The notes: generated from the sequence alone by a model not told the origin. A stretch of DNA of 37,197 bases from Cystobacter ferrugineus (GCF_001887355.1 NZ_MPIN01000033.1:1-37197), one strand, 5' to 3'; positions 1 through 8,631 are shown, counted from the first letter of the stretch. Translations and numbers: made by a program.

Positions 1-129
1 GCCCATGGCGCCTTCTTCCAGGCAGGACAGAGCTGCATCTCGGTGCAGCGCGCCGTACAGCGACTCGTGCACGAGCACGCGCTGCACCGAGATGCAGCTC
101 TGTCCTGCCTGGAAGAAGGCGCCATGGGC
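1..129. repeat. Perfect 52-base inverted repeat (fold-back) at window edge
   Basis: Bases 1-52 are the exact reverse complement of 78-129, with a 25-base spacer at 53-77. The right arm is ordinary aldehyde dehydrogenase coding sequence around the active-site cysteine; the left arm is the same sequence inverted and replaces the expected continuation of the gene. A perfect hairpin inside a conserved catalytic exon and ending at the first base of the window is best explained as a snap-back chimera from library preparation or a contig-end misassembly. Confidence 0.95.
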
Positions 130-948
130 CACGCGGTCCGCGACGAAGTCCAGGCGCTCGCCCTGGTCGCCGTCCACCACGCACGCCGCGTTGCCGCCCA
201 GCTCCAACACCACCTTCTTGCGGCCGGCGCGCGCCTTGAGCTCCCAGCCCACCTTCTCCGAGCCGGTGAACGACAGCAGCTTCAGCCGATCATCCTCGAT
301 GAACGGCCCCACGTCCGCGAGGCGGGTGGGGAGGACGGAGAAGGCGCCCTCGGGGAGCGCCGTCTCGGCGAGCACCTCGGCCATGAGCATCGCGCTCACG
401 GGGGTGCGGTCCGACGGCTTGAGCACGAAGGGGCAGCCCGCGGCGATGGCGGGCGCCACCTTGTGCGCCACCAGGTTGAGCGGGAAGTTGAACGGGGTGA
501 TGAACGAGCACGGACCCACGGGCACGCGTTGGGTGAAGCCCCGGTAGCCGGCCGCGCGCGGTGAGACCTCCAGGTTCAGCACCTCGCCCTCAATCCGCAC
601 GGCCTCCTCGGCCGCCGCCTTGAACGTGTCGATCAGCCGGGTGACCTCGCCTCGCGCGTCGCGCAGGGGTTTGCCCGCCTCGATGCAGAGCGCGAGCGCG
701 AACTCCTCGGCCCGCTCGCGGAAGCGGCGCACACAGTGCTCGAGCACCTCCTGCCGCGCGTAGGGCGCCAGGCGCCGCATCGGGCCAGTCGCGCGCACCG
801 CCGCGGCGATGGCCTCCTCCACGGCACCCGCGTCCGCGAGCGCCACGCGGGTCACGATCTCGCCCGAGTACTTGTCGGTCACGGCCAACTCCGCGTTGGG
901 CTGCCTCGGGCGGTTGGCCAGGTAATACGGATAGCGTTCAGCCAGCAT
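1..948 (-). CDS. NAD(P)-dependent aldehyde dehydrogenase, 3' end missing
   Basis: Oxidises an aldehyde to the acid (or acyl-CoA) in the cytoplasm; the substrate cannot be told from sequence. The start is the ATG at 948, with AGGA a few bases upstream. The product begins MLAERYPYYLANRP and shows the NAD-binding stretch PFNFPLNLVAHKVAPA, the FTGSEKVGW segment, the catalytic-glutamate region LELGGNA and the active-site cysteine in GQSCISVQR. About 300 residues are present of the usual 470-490. The C-terminal third lies off the left edge, and bases 1-52 are not genuine downstream sequence because they mirror 78-129, so the readable gene stops near base 53. The gene lies 34 bases downstream of the thiamine-diphosphate enzyme on the same strand, so the two probably form one operon: one makes or uses a keto compound and the other oxidises an aldehyde. 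Family call is firm; substrate is unknown. Confidence 0.9.
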   Translation of the reverse strand, partial: MLAERYPYYLANRPRQPNAELAVTDKYSGEIVTRVALADAGAVEEAIAAAVRATGPMRRLAPYARQEVLEHCVRRFRERAEEFALALCIEAGKPLRDARGEVTRLIDTFKAAAEEAVRIEGEVLNLEVSPRAAGYRGFTQRVPVGPCSFITPFNFPLNLVAHKVAPAIAAGCPFVLKPSDRTPVSAMLMAEVLAETALPEGAFSVLPTRLADVGPFIEDDRLKLLSFTGSEKVGWELKARAGRKKVVLELGGNAACVVDGDQGERLDFVADRVAHGAFFQAGQSCISVQRVLVHESLYGALHRDAALSCLEEGAMG

Positions 949-981
949 GGCGTTCCTCACTTTCGGTCTCGTGTTCGGGGC

Positions 982-2622
982 TCAGCGTGCGGCGACGTCC
1001 TCGGCACCGGCTCCGAGCGCGCGCGAGTTGTCCGAGTAGTCGATGGGCAGATCGATGACGTGCACGCCGCCCGACTCCAGGCAGCGCGCGAGCGTGGAGC
1101 CGAACTCCGAGGCGCTCGCCGGGCGGTGTCCTCGTGCGCCGTACGCCTCGGCGTAGCGGACGAAGTCCGGGTTGCCCAGCTCCATTCCGAAGTCCGGCAG
1201 TCCCATCTCGCCCTGCTTCCAGCGGATCATCCCGTAGCCGTCGTCGCGTACCACGACCACCGTCAGGTCCAGCCGCAGGCGCACCGCCGTCTCCAGCTCC
1301 TGCGAGTTCATCATGAACCCACCGTCACCGCAGATCGCGACCACCTTGCGCCGGGGGTACACCAGCCTGGCCGCGATGGCGGACGGGAGCCCGGCCCCCA
1401 TGGTCGCGAGTGCGTTGTCGAGCAGCAGCGTGTTGGGCCGGCGGCAGCGGTAGTAGCGGGCGAACCAGAGCTTGTACATGCCGTTGTCCAGGCAGACGAT
1501 TCCATCGTCCGGCATGGCGCGCCGCACCTCGGCCACGAGCCGCGCGGGGTAGATGGGGAAGCGGTCATCGTCGATGCCGCGCGCGAGCTGCGCGTCGAGT
1601 CCCATGCGGGCCCGCTCGAAGGACGAGAAGTCCCAGTGCGCGCGCGGGCCGCCGACGCCCTCGGCGATGCGCCACACCGCGTTGGCGATGTCGCCGGTCA
1701 CCTGCACCTGTGGGAAGTACACGGGGTCCACCTCGGCCGACGAGAAGTTCAGGTGGACGACCGTGCGGCGGCTGTCGCGCATGACGAAGGGTGGCTTCTC
1801 GATGACGTCGTGGCCCACGTTGACGATGCAGTCCGAGGCCTCGATGGCCCGGTGGACGAAGTCCCCGTCGGAGAGCGCCGCCGTGCCCATCCAGAGCGGA
1901 TGTGTCTCGTCCACCACGCCCTTGCCCATCTGGGTGCTGAAGAAGGGCATGCCCACGCGGTCCACGAAGACGCGGAGCATCTCCGAGGTGAGCTTGCGGT
2001 TGGCGCCCGCGCCGATCATGAGCAGCGGGCGGCGGGCGGACGAGATGGTCTCGACGGCCTGGGCGATGGAGGCCTCGTCGGCCACGGGCCGGCGGTGGGT
2101 GAGGGGGGCGAGGGGCGCGGCGTCGGTGAGCTCACGGGCCACGTCCTCGGGCAACTCCAGGTGCGTGGCTCCGGGGCGCTCCTCTTCCGCGCGGCGGAAC
2201 GCCTCGCGCACCGCCGAGGAGACGTGCTCGGCGGAGATGAGCGTCCGGGTGGACTTGGTGAGCGGCCGCATCATCCCCACGACGTCGACTATTTGGAAAT
2301 GGCCCTGCTTGCTGGCCCGGATGGGTTTCTGCCCGGTGACCATGACCATGGGCATGCCGCCGAGCTGGGCATAGGCCGCGGCGGTGACGAGGTTGGTCGC
2401 GCCGGGCCCGAGCGTCGCGAGGCACACGCCCGCGCGCCCGGTGAGCCGGCCCCACGTGGCGGCCATGAAGCCCGCGGCCTGCTCGTGGCGCGTGACGACG
2501 AGGCGCAGGCCCGAGGCACGCATCGACTCGAGCAGGTCCAGGTTTTCCTCACCTGGGAGTCCGAAGACACAACGCACACCCTCCGCTTCGAGGGCTTTGA
2601 CGAACAGATCCGATGCCTTCAT
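982..2622 (-). CDS. Thiamine-diphosphate enzyme, acetolactate synthase large-subunit-like
   Basis: Member of the pyruvate oxidase/acetolactate synthase superfamily, 546 residues, cytoplasmic. The start was set at the ATG at 2622 (MKASDLFVKALEAEGV) because AAGGAG lies 7 bases upstream; the reading frame continues 23 codons further but without family similarity. Domains in order are an N-terminal Pyr domain with the cofactor-activating glutamate in RHEQAAGFM, a central domain from about residue 190, and a C-terminal PP domain with GDGGFMMNSQELETA, where the diphosphate-binding GDG is intact. The usual NN after the strand is replaced by RDDGYGMI. No regulatory small subunit lies nearby, so a catabolic or specialised role fits better than branched-chain amino-acid synthesis. 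It is followed after 34 bases by the aldehyde dehydrogenase and is divergent from a LysR regulator that probably controls both. The actual substrate could be pyruvate or another 2-keto acid. Confidence 0.88.
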   Translation of the reverse strand: MKASDLFVKALEAEGVRCVFGLPGEENLDLLESMRASGLRLVVTRHEQAAGFMAATWGRLTGRAGVCLATLGPGATNLVTAAAYAQLGGMPMVMVTGQKPIRASKQGHFQIVDVVGMMRPLTKSTRTLISAEHVSSAVREAFRRAEEERPGATHLELPEDVARELTDAAPLAPLTHRRPVADEASIAQAVETISSARRPLLMIGAGANRKLTSEMLRVFVDRVGMPFFSTQMGKGVVDETHPLWMGTAALSDGDFVHRAIEASDCIVNVGHDVIEKPPFVMRDSRRTVVHLNFSSAEVDPVYFPQVQVTGDIANAVWRIAEGVGGPRAHWDFSSFERARMGLDAQLARGIDDDRFPIYPARLVAEVRRAMPDDGIVCLDNGMYKLWFARYYRCRRPNTLLLDNALATMGAGLPSAIAARLVYPRRKVVAICGDGGFMMNSQELETAVRLRLDLTVVVVRDDGYGMIRWKQGEMGLPDFGMELGNPDFVRYAEAYGARGHRPASASEFGSTLARCLESGGVHVIDLPIDYSDNSRALGAGAEDVAAR

Positions 2623-2698
2623 GGGGTTTCTCCTTCGCGACGAGAGGAAATCTAAAGAGCGCCCACGATTCGTCCATTCGTTTGTTCCCATGGAGTCG

Positions 2699-2713
2699 AT
2701 AGGTATTGCCTAT
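2699..2713 (+). promoter_or_regulatory. LysR-type T-N11-A operator
   Basis: The 15-base dyad ATAGGTATTGCCTAT has arms ATAGG and CCTAT and contains the classic LysR box T-N11-A at 2700-2712. It lies in the 100-base gap between the divergent thiamine-diphosphate enzyme and the LysR gene, 10 bases before the regulator start. That position suits autorepression together with activation of the operon on the other strand. Confidence 0.7.
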
Positions 2714-2722
2714 GATGGTGGG

Positions 2723-3607
2723 ATGGAGCTGCGCCACCTCCGCTACTTCTCCGCCGTCGCCGACACCCTCCACTTCGGACGTGCCGCGCGGCACCTCCAC
2801 GTCTCCCAGCCCACGCTGTCGCAGCAGATCCGCCAGCTCGAGGAGGAGCTGGGCTCGCCGCTGTTCGAGCGAGCGCGCACGGGCGTGAGGCTGACGCAGG
2901 CGGGAGAGCTCTTCCGCACGTATGCCTCGCGCGCGCTGGAGGACGTGGACGCGGGCAGGGTGGCGGTGAGCGCGCTGAAGGGACTGGCCACGGGAGCGCT
3001 GCGCGTGGGTTATCCGCCGAGCATGCGTGGCGTCGTGGTCCCGGCGCTGGCCGCCGTGCTGCGCCGGCACCCGCGCCTGGCGCTGAGCGCCGAGGAGGCA
3101 CTCGTGCGGCGGGTGGAGCGGCGCCTGGCCGACGGCAAGCTGGACGTGGGGTTGGCGTACGCGCCCGCGCGCTCGCCGGATCTGGACGCGGAGCCCGTCT
3201 TCGACAGCAGGCTCGCGCTCGTCGTCGCGCGGGGGCATGCGCTGGCGGCAGCGGAGTCCGTGGGGGTGAAGCAGCTCGTGGACGAGCCCTTCGCATTGCT
3301 CTCGCGAGGCTCGCGCGTGCGCGGGCGCGTGGATGCCTACTTCGATGCCACGCGGCTCGCACCGCACATCGCGCTCGAGTCGAACGCGGTGGCCACGGTG
3401 CTCGCGATCGTGCGCGCGGGCCTCGCCGTCACCGTGCTGCCCGAGCCGCGACTCGCCGAGGCCGAGCGGCTCGTGGTGAAGCGCCTGTCTCCGGCGCCGC
3501 GCTCCGAACTCGCGGCGCTGCTGTGGCGCAAGGGCGCGCCGCGCACACCCGCGGCGGAACTGTTCGCCGCGGAGGTACGTGCACGGGCCCAGGAGTCCGG
3601 GGCCTGA
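2723..3607 (+). CDS. LysR-family transcriptional regulator
   Basis: DNA-binding regulator of 294 residues, normal length for the family. The start at 2723 gives the canonical opening MELRHLRYFSAVADTLHFGR. The winged helix-turn-helix is at residues 1-60 (AARHLHVSQPTLSQQIRQLE, then LFERARTGVRLTQAG), followed by the two-lobed periplasmic-binding-protein-like effector domain from about residue 90. It is divergent from the thiamine-diphosphate enzyme/aldehyde dehydrogenase pair across a 100-base region holding a good T-N11-A box, so that pair is its likely target. The inducer is probably a substrate or product of that pathway (inference). Confidence 0.92.
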   Translation: MELRHLRYFSAVADTLHFGRAARHLHVSQPTLSQQIRQLEEELGSPLFERARTGVRLTQAGELFRTYASRALEDVDAGRVAVSALKGLATGALRVGYPPSMRGVVVPALAAVLRRHPRLALSAEEALVRRVERRLADGKLDVGLAYAPARSPDLDAEPVFDSRLALVVARGHALAAAESVGVKQLVDEPFALLSRGSRVRGRVDAYFDATRLAPHIALESNAVATVLAIVRAGLAVTVLPEPRLAEAERLVVKRLSPAPRSELAALLWRKGAPRTPAAELFAAEVRARAQESGA

Positions 3608-3654
3608 GTGGATTTGGAAGGCCGCCCGACCGGCGAGCACGTACAGTCCCCCGC

Positions 3655-4467
3655 ATGGATTCGCATCTCGAGTTCCTGTTCGAGGGGTTGATCGGGAAGA
3701 ACACCTACTATCAGGCTCAGCTCGGTCCACCGGTTCGGGTCGAACACACGGCGAACTACGCGGTCATCGACTCCGGCCACGAGACCGACACCTTCAACCT
3801 GGTGATCAGCAAGAGGCTGGGTGAAGAAGGTCCGGCGCTGGCCGGGCGCGTCTGCGGGGCGTTCAACGCCAGGAAGCTGCCCGCGGCGTGGTGGACCTGC
3901 GATGAGCTCCGGGAAGCGCCGCTCCTGGAAGCACTCGAGCGCCACGGCTTCGTCGAGGACGAGGCCGACGTGGGGATGCTCGCGGATCTCCGTGAGCTTC
4001 CGGTGCTGAACCCACCCGCCGGATTGGAGATCAAACAGGTGGAGCGGCCGGAAGAGGTGGAAGCCTTCGGCCGCATCATCGCCTCGCTCTTCGAGCCGCC
4101 GGACGTCTACGTCATGCCCTTCTACGAGAAGGTGGCCCGGCTGGGGCGGCTCGCGGAGCGTCCGTTGAAGCTCTTCCTCGGGTTCGTCGACGGCCGCCCG
4201 GTGGGGACGAGCTCCATCTATCTGGAGGGGGACGGCGCCCACATCTTCGACATCAGCACCCTGGCCGAGCACCGCAATCGGGGTTACGGCTCGGCCATCA
4301 CCCACTTCTCCCTGTCCTTCGCGCGCTCTCTCGGCGCGAAGCGCGGCGCCCTCCAGGCCTCGGCGGACGGAGTGGGCATCTATCGGCGGATGGGGTTCCG
4401 GGAGGTGTGCACGTTCCGGATCTACTCCAACAAGCGGGTGCTCAGGGAGGGCAAGCCCCACCTGTAG
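3655..4467 (+). CDS. GNAT-family N-acetyltransferase
   Basis: Acetyl-CoA-dependent acetyltransferase of 270 residues, cytoplasmic, acceptor unknown. The frame is open upstream, but the ATG at 3655 (MDSHLEFLFEGLIGKNTYY) is the sensible start because earlier codons overlap the LysR gene. The GNAT core is in the C-terminal half: a strand with FLGFVDGRPVGTSSIYL, then the acetyl-CoA pyrophosphate loop in STLAEHRNRGYGSAITHF, which fits the R/Q-x-x-G-x-G/A signature as RNRGYGSA, and a final YRRMGFREVCTF. The N-terminal 120 residues resemble the poorly conserved half of two-lobed GNAT proteins. It sits 47 bases after the LysR gene and is followed by a hairpin, so it is probably a separate unit or the tail of that transcript. 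Confidence 0.85.
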   Translation: MDSHLEFLFEGLIGKNTYYQAQLGPPVRVEHTANYAVIDSGHETDTFNLVISKRLGEEGPALAGRVCGAFNARKLPAAWWTCDELREAPLLEALERHGFVEDEADVGMLADLRELPVLNPPAGLEIKQVERPEEVEAFGRIIASLFEPPDVYVMPFYEKVARLGRLAERPLKLFLGFVDGRPVGTSSIYLEGDGAHIFDISTLAEHRNRGYGSAITHFSLSFARSLGAKRGALQASADGVGIYRRMGFREVCTFRIYSNKRVLREGKPHL

Positions 4468-4476
4468 ACCGCGCAC

Positions 4477-4498
4477 CCCCGGCGCAATGCCGGGGTTT
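4477..4498 (+). terminator. Putative intrinsic terminator after GNAT gene
   Basis: Perfect 7-base stem CCCCGGC/GCCGGGG with loop GCAAT, followed by TTT, starting 9 bases after the GNAT stop codon. The T tract is short, so termination may be partial. Confidence 0.55.
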
Positions 4499-4520
4499 GC
4501 ATTGGGCCAAGCCCTCCAGT

Positions 4521-5432
4521 ATGCGTGTCGAACCCATGCCGCGCACGAATCTGAATGACATCACCGTGTTCATGGCTGTCGTGGACAGCGGAAGCTTCGT
4601 GGCCGGTGGGCAGGCGTTGGGCATGACACGATCGGCGGCGGGCAAGGCCGTGATGCGTCTGGAAGACAGGCTCGGCGTACGCCTTCTGAACCGTACCACC
4701 AGGACGCTGAGCCTCACCGACGAAGGCCGGGCGTTCTACGACCGGGGTCTGCAGATCTTCGCGGCGGTCGATGAGGCCGAGGCGAGTGTGGCCAGTCGAG
4801 CCGGGACGCCGCGCGGCGTCCTGCGGCTGACCGTGCCCGATGCGTTCGGACGGCTGGTGATTCTTCCTCTGCTGAGGAAGTATCTACAGGCCTGGCCCGA
4901 CGTCCAGGCCGAAGTGAGCTTCACCGATCGCGTGGTGGACATCATCGAGGAGGGGTTCGACCTGGCGGTACGGATTGGTGTCACGGATCCGGACTCGCGG
5001 CTGGTCTCCCGGGTAGTCGCCAGGTACAGAGCGCTGCTCTGCGCGTCTCCTTCCTACATCGCCGAGCGTGGCGCGCCTGGAGGGATCGATGAACTGGCAA
5101 ACCATGATTGCCTGCTGTTCAGCAGTGCCACCAGAAGGCAGCTCTGGCGCTTTCGTGGCGACGATGGTGCCTGGGTGAAGGCGGCCGGACGAAGCCGTCT
5201 GCGGTTGGATAGTGGAGAGGCCATCCGGGATGCCGCCGTTTCCGGGGCGGGCATCGCGCTTCTTCCCGACTTTCTGGTGGCGGAGGATCTGGCCGCCGGC
5301 CGCCTCATGCAGGTGCTCGAGAACCTCGAGGTCGGCGAGGTGAAGATCGTGACGCTTTATCCGACCAGGCGTTTGCTGGAACCGCGCGTCAGACAGTTCC
5401 TCGACCTCATGGTCAGTGAACTTGGATCTTGA
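4521..5432 (+). CDS. LysR-family transcriptional regulator (CrgA-like subgroup)
   Basis: Second LysR regulator, 303 residues from the ATG at 4521; an in-frame ATG at 4536 (MPRTNLNDITVFMAVVDSGS) is an equally plausible start, and neither has a clear ribosome-binding site. The helix-turn-helix region reads ALGMTRSAAGKAVMRLEDRLGV, followed by LLNRTTRTLSLTDEGRAFYD, typical of the large CrgA/DmlR-like group. The effector domain continues through FTDRVVDIIEEGFDLAVRIG to a C-terminal YPTRRLLEPRVRQFLDLM. No divergent partner gene is present: the upstream neighbour is a GNAT gene on the same strand and the downstream neighbour an acyltransferase 207 bases away, so its target cannot be assigned. Confidence 0.9.
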   Translation: MRVEPMPRTNLNDITVFMAVVDSGSFVAGGQALGMTRSAAGKAVMRLEDRLGVRLLNRTTRTLSLTDEGRAFYDRGLQIFAAVDEAEASVASRAGTPRGVLRLTVPDAFGRLVILPLLRKYLQAWPDVQAEVSFTDRVVDIIEEGFDLAVRIGVTDPDSRLVSRVVARYRALLCASPSYIAERGAPGGIDELANHDCLLFSSATRRQLWRFRGDDGAWVKAAGRSRLRLDSGEAIRDAAVSGAGIALLPDFLVAEDLAAGRLMQVLENLEVGEVKIVTLYPTRRLLEPRVRQFLDLMVSELGS

Positions 5433-5639
5433 CGCCTGACCTTGGACGGCGGATGGACACGCTGCAACGGCGGGAGTCCTCGGCTGAGGAGTCCGGTCCA
5501 GCCTGCCCATGACTGGCTGGCTGCTTCATGCCCAGGTTTACGCTGATGGGGACCGGGTACGGTGTACGATGGACGCCATGGGAGCCGCCATCCTCTTCTT
5601 GACCCGCCGGGGGCGTCCCCCGTTCCAGAGATTTCCGTA

Positions 5640-6758
5640 ATGAGCACCACGACCGCCGCACTGACCGAAGCTGACAACCGCCGCGCCTCGGGCCTGCTCG
5701 ACTTCGAGGCCTACCAACAGACTTCCTACTTCAACGTCCTGGATGGCCTGCGCGGGCTCTCCATCGGGCTGGTGCTGTTGCACCACGTCCCGAGCCTGCG
5801 GTTGCCTTTCCTGGAGTTGCTGCAGCTCAATGGCCGCTACGGGGTGGATCTGTTCTTCGTCATCAGTGGCTATCTCATCTGCACCCTGTTCCTCCGGGAG
5901 GAGCAACGCTGGGGGAAGATCGATCTCTTGCGGTTCTACGGCCGACGCTCGCTCCGGCTGATGCCGCTGTACTACGCCGTGCTCCTGTTCGAGTGCTTCC
6001 TGATCTTCGGTCTGAACCAATACAGTCCGCAGAACCAGGTGCTCTTCAAGGAGAAGCTGCCGGCCTACCTGTTCTACTACAGCAACTGGCTGAGCACCGC
6101 GACGCAGGGCCCTTTCTTCCAGTCCTGGTCCCTCGCCGTCGAGGAGCAGTTCTATCTGGCTTTCGGGCTGCTCTTCCTCTTCTGGCGGCGCGCGGTGTGG
6201 TGGGTCGTGGGAGCGCTCGTTCTCGTGAAGGTGATGTTGTTCAACTTCTCTCCTGACACGGTGGCCAGGCTGCCCTTGTCCAACGTCCTGTTCAGCTATC
6301 GGGAGCCCATCCTGCTGGGGGTGCTGGCCGCCCTGCTGATGAACCGCAAGTCCTCCTATGAGGCCTTGAGCTCATTGACTCGCCATCCACTCGCACTGGC
6401 CGGGGTCGCGTTGGCCACGGTCGGCTGGATGTGCGTCCACTCCTTCGGCTTCAAGTCCGGTTTCGACGCCCAGGCGCTCTACCTGCTGATGGTCCTCGTC
6501 GTCATCGGCTGCGTGAGCCGGCCGGACGTGTTCCCTCTCACCCACCCGTGGCTCCTCCATGTCGGGAAGATCAGCTACGCCGTCTACCTCCTCCACATGA
6601 CGGTGATCAATTTCGTCAAGAAGGGGCTGGGTGACCACCCGGTGGCGATCCTGGTCGTCTCCACCGCGGGGAGCATTCTCGTGGCGAGCCTGGTGTACCG
6701 ATACTTCGAGCAGCCCATCATCCGGTTCTACAAGAAGCGCCTCTCCCACCAGGGTTGA
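5640..6758 (+). CDS. Membrane acyltransferase, OafA/acyltransferase-3 family
   Basis: Multi-pass inner-membrane enzyme that moves acyl groups, commonly acetyl, onto cell-surface sugars or lipids; acceptor unknown. Length is 372 residues, typical of the single-domain family. The frame extends upstream to 5562, but ATG 5640 (MSTTTAALTEADNRRAS) leaves a normal cytoplasmic lead before the first conserved block LDGLRGLSIGLVLLHH, where the paired histidine motif is present. Then follow GVDLFFVISGYLICTLF, FYGRRSLRLMPLYYAV and the WSLAVEEQFYL block, and about ten hydrophobic segments through SYAVYLLHMTVINF near the C-terminus. It is convergent with the GNAT gene at 6811-7350 and stands alone. Confidence 0.9.
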   Translation: MSTTTAALTEADNRRASGLLDFEAYQQTSYFNVLDGLRGLSIGLVLLHHVPSLRLPFLELLQLNGRYGVDLFFVISGYLICTLFLREEQRWGKIDLLRFYGRRSLRLMPLYYAVLLFECFLIFGLNQYSPQNQVLFKEKLPAYLFYYSNWLSTATQGPFFQSWSLAVEEQFYLAFGLLFLFWRRAVWWVVGALVLVKVMLFNFSPDTVARLPLSNVLFSYREPILLGVLAALLMNRKSSYEALSSLTRHPLALAGVALATVGWMCVHSFGFKSGFDAQALYLLMVLVVIGCVSRPDVFPLTHPWLLHVGKISYAVYLLHMTVINFVKKGLGDHPVAILVVSTAGSILVASLVYRYFEQPIIRFYKKRLSHQG

Positions 6759-6810
6759 CCTTCGGAACGTCCGCCCCAAGGGCGCGGGCCATCCCGCGCT
6801 CACCCAGCGC

Positions 6811-7350
6811 TCATGCCGACGCCCCGGCCAGCGGCTTCTCCAGCACCTCGAAGCGCAGGTCGCCGCGCTTGGGCAGGCCAAAGCGTTCATCGCCGTAGGG
6901 GAAGGGCTTCTTGATCCCGGTGCGGCGATAGCCGCGGCGCTCGTAGAAGGCGATCAGTTCGTCGCGCACGTCGATCACCGTCATCCGCATCGTCGACAGT
7001 CCCCACTCGCGGGCGGCATGCGCCTCGGCGGCCTGCATCACCAGCTTGCCGATGCCGCCACCCTGTTGGCCCGGATCGACCGCGAACATGCCGAAGTAGC
7101 CCACGCCGCCTTCGTCGGCGACATGCGCGCAGGCCAGCAGCCGGCCGTCGCGCTCGGCGACGAGGATGGTCGAGCGCTCGCGCCGCAGGTCGGCCCGCAG
7201 GCCCGGTGCATCGATGCGCGCGCCATCGAGCAGATCGGCCTCGGTGGTCCAGCCGGCACGGCTGGCGTCACCACGGTAGGCCGCGGTGACCAGGGCAATC
7301 AGGGCGGGGATGTCGGCCCCGGTGGCCGCACGGAAGGTCAGGGGATGCAT
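6811..7350 (-). CDS. GNAT-family N-acetyltransferase
   Basis: Single-domain GNAT enzyme of 179 residues. The start at 7350 gives MHPLTFRAATGADIPALIALV, the usual first strand and helix. The acetyl-CoA-binding signature is clear in MFAVDPGQQGGGIGKLVMQAAE (Q-x-x-G-x-G), followed by FYERRGYRRTG, the conserved last block. The substrate is not predictable. The sequence between strands carries VGYFGMFAV, as in small amino-acid or antibiotic acetylating relatives, but no specific subfamily can be claimed. It is the only gene on this strand between the acyltransferase and the lipoprotein, 98 bases from the latter, so the two may share a transcript. Confidence 0.88.
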   Translation of the reverse strand: MHPLTFRAATGADIPALIALVTAAYRGDASRAGWTTEADLLDGARIDAPGLRADLRRERSTILVAERDGRLLACAHVADEGGVGYFGMFAVDPGQQGGGIGKLVMQAAEAHAAREWGLSTMRMTVIDVRDELIAFYERRGYRRTGIKKPFPYGDERFGLPKRGDLRFEVLEKPLAGASA

Positions 7351-7448
7351 GTTGCGATTCTAGCCCTGCCCGCGACGGCCGGGGCGGCTTCGCGCCGGCC
7401 GGGGCTCGGTCCGCGGAGGGCGCTCCAGGGTGAAGCGGGCGCCGCGGC

Positions 7449-8228
7449 CTACTGCCAGGCGCTCCCGTTCCAGGTTCTCGTGACGTCGTGGGTCGTCCCG
7501 TTCACCGTCTCGCGCCAGTGGAGGACGAGCTGGCCATTCGCATTCCAGCTCAGGCTCGGCTTCGAGGCCACCGAGTCCGCGGAAGCCACCTCGTTGAGTT
7601 CCCCACCCATGGCCACCCACGCCTGTCCATCCCAGCGCGAGGCCCGGATGACGACGTTGGGGAAGTGCACCGAGGTCTGCTTGAGCCACGCGATGATGGG
7701 CAATCCACTGGCGTCCAGCGCGAGCGCGAACGTGTCCACGGCGTTCTCGCGCGGCGTCCCGTAGTGCAGGTCCACGGGCCCCACACCGTCGCCGAGCATG
7801 CGGAAGGTGGTGTCGTTCACCGCCGGCCCCGAGCGCTTCACGCGGATCCGGAAGACATCCTCACTGTAGTTCGAATTCACCACGTTGCTGTTGCCCGTGT
7901 CGTCAATCCACGCCACGACGCACCCGTCGAAGCCCTGATCCGAGTAGTAGGCCTGCAGCACCCACGGGGTCAGGTACTCGGAGTAGAGCCGGCAATAGGG
8001 GAGGTTTCCCTGTGCGTTCTCGATGTCCCTCAGGGACAGGCCCACTCGCGGCGGGAGCGCCGTGGTGAGCGCGCTCGCGTCCTGCGCGACCTGTGCCTTC
8101 TCGCCCTCGCGCCCGGCTGCCGTGGAGGGGACTCCGCCAGCGCTGCAGCCCGCGAGCCATCCCCAGCACAGTGCCATCGCCACGAAACGCCGCGTACTCC
8201 CGCTCCCTACAATGCTCTTGCGCTCCAT
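7449..8228 (-). CDS. Putative secreted lipoprotein, function unknown
   Basis: Not recognised as a known family. The start was set at the ATG at 8228 because AAGGAG lies 8 bases upstream and the product then opens with a lipoprotein signal: basic MERKSIVGSGSTRRF, a hydrophobic core, then the lipobox LAGC with the lipidated cysteine at residue 28. The mature part, about 230 residues, is rich in W, G, N and T and contains repeated motifs of the form W-x-G-x-x-W (SRWDGQAWVAMGGEL and TRTWNGSAWQ at the very C-terminus), a pattern seen in beta-propeller or sialidase-like repeat proteins. It is probably anchored to the outer membrane or exposed at the surface. Confidence 0.7.
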   Translation of the reverse strand: MERKSIVGSGSTRRFVAMALCWGWLAGCSAGGVPSTAAGREGEKAQVAQDASALTTALPPRVGLSLRDIENAQGNLPYCRLYSEYLTPWVLQAYYSDQGFDGCVVAWIDDTGNSNVVNSNYSEDVFRIRVKRSGPAVNDTTFRMLGDGVGPVDLHYGTPRENAVDTFALALDASGLPIIAWLKQTSVHFPNVVIRASRWDGQAWVAMGGELNEVASADSVASKPSLSWNANGQLVLHWRETVNGTTHDVTRTWNGSAWQ

Positions 8229-8631
8229 TCGGCCGCTCCTTGGGCTCATCAGCCCGTGGGTGTGGTGCGGCGGAACGTGCGCACGCTCGGTCCGCGTGCA
8301 CTGTAGGTGTCCTGAACGATCCACGGTCCCTGTTGAACGAACAACCTTCCCTCCAGGGCACACCGGAGACGCGCACGAAGCCCGGCGAGCCTTGCACCTG
8401 ACGCCACGTCAGGTTGTACCGTGTGCGGGCATGGAGGAACGAAAGACGAGCGGCCGGTACTGGGTCTGCCGCCCGCGGATATTGATTCGCGGGTGACGAG
8501 CGGGAAACGCTGGATGCGCTCGCGTGCCTGCGTCGACTGGATCCCCCCGGGAACCTCGCCGGGTGGGACCCCGAGTTGATACGGTACCTCGATCGGGCGC
8601 TTGCCACTCTTCACGAAACGGGGGACGAACC
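8229..8631. other. 403-base divergent intergenic region
   Basis: Separates the lipoprotein (minus) from the alpha/beta hydrolase (plus). Several overlapping open frames exist on both strands, but none shows a domain, a good ribosome-binding site or consistent coding bias. It presumably holds both promoters; no clear operator was found. Confidence 0.5.

Noticed and set aside
736-2655. 639-codon open frame on the plus strand
   Set aside because: Shadow of the thiamine-diphosphate enzyme on the opposite strand; composition is H/R/A/G-rich with no domain.
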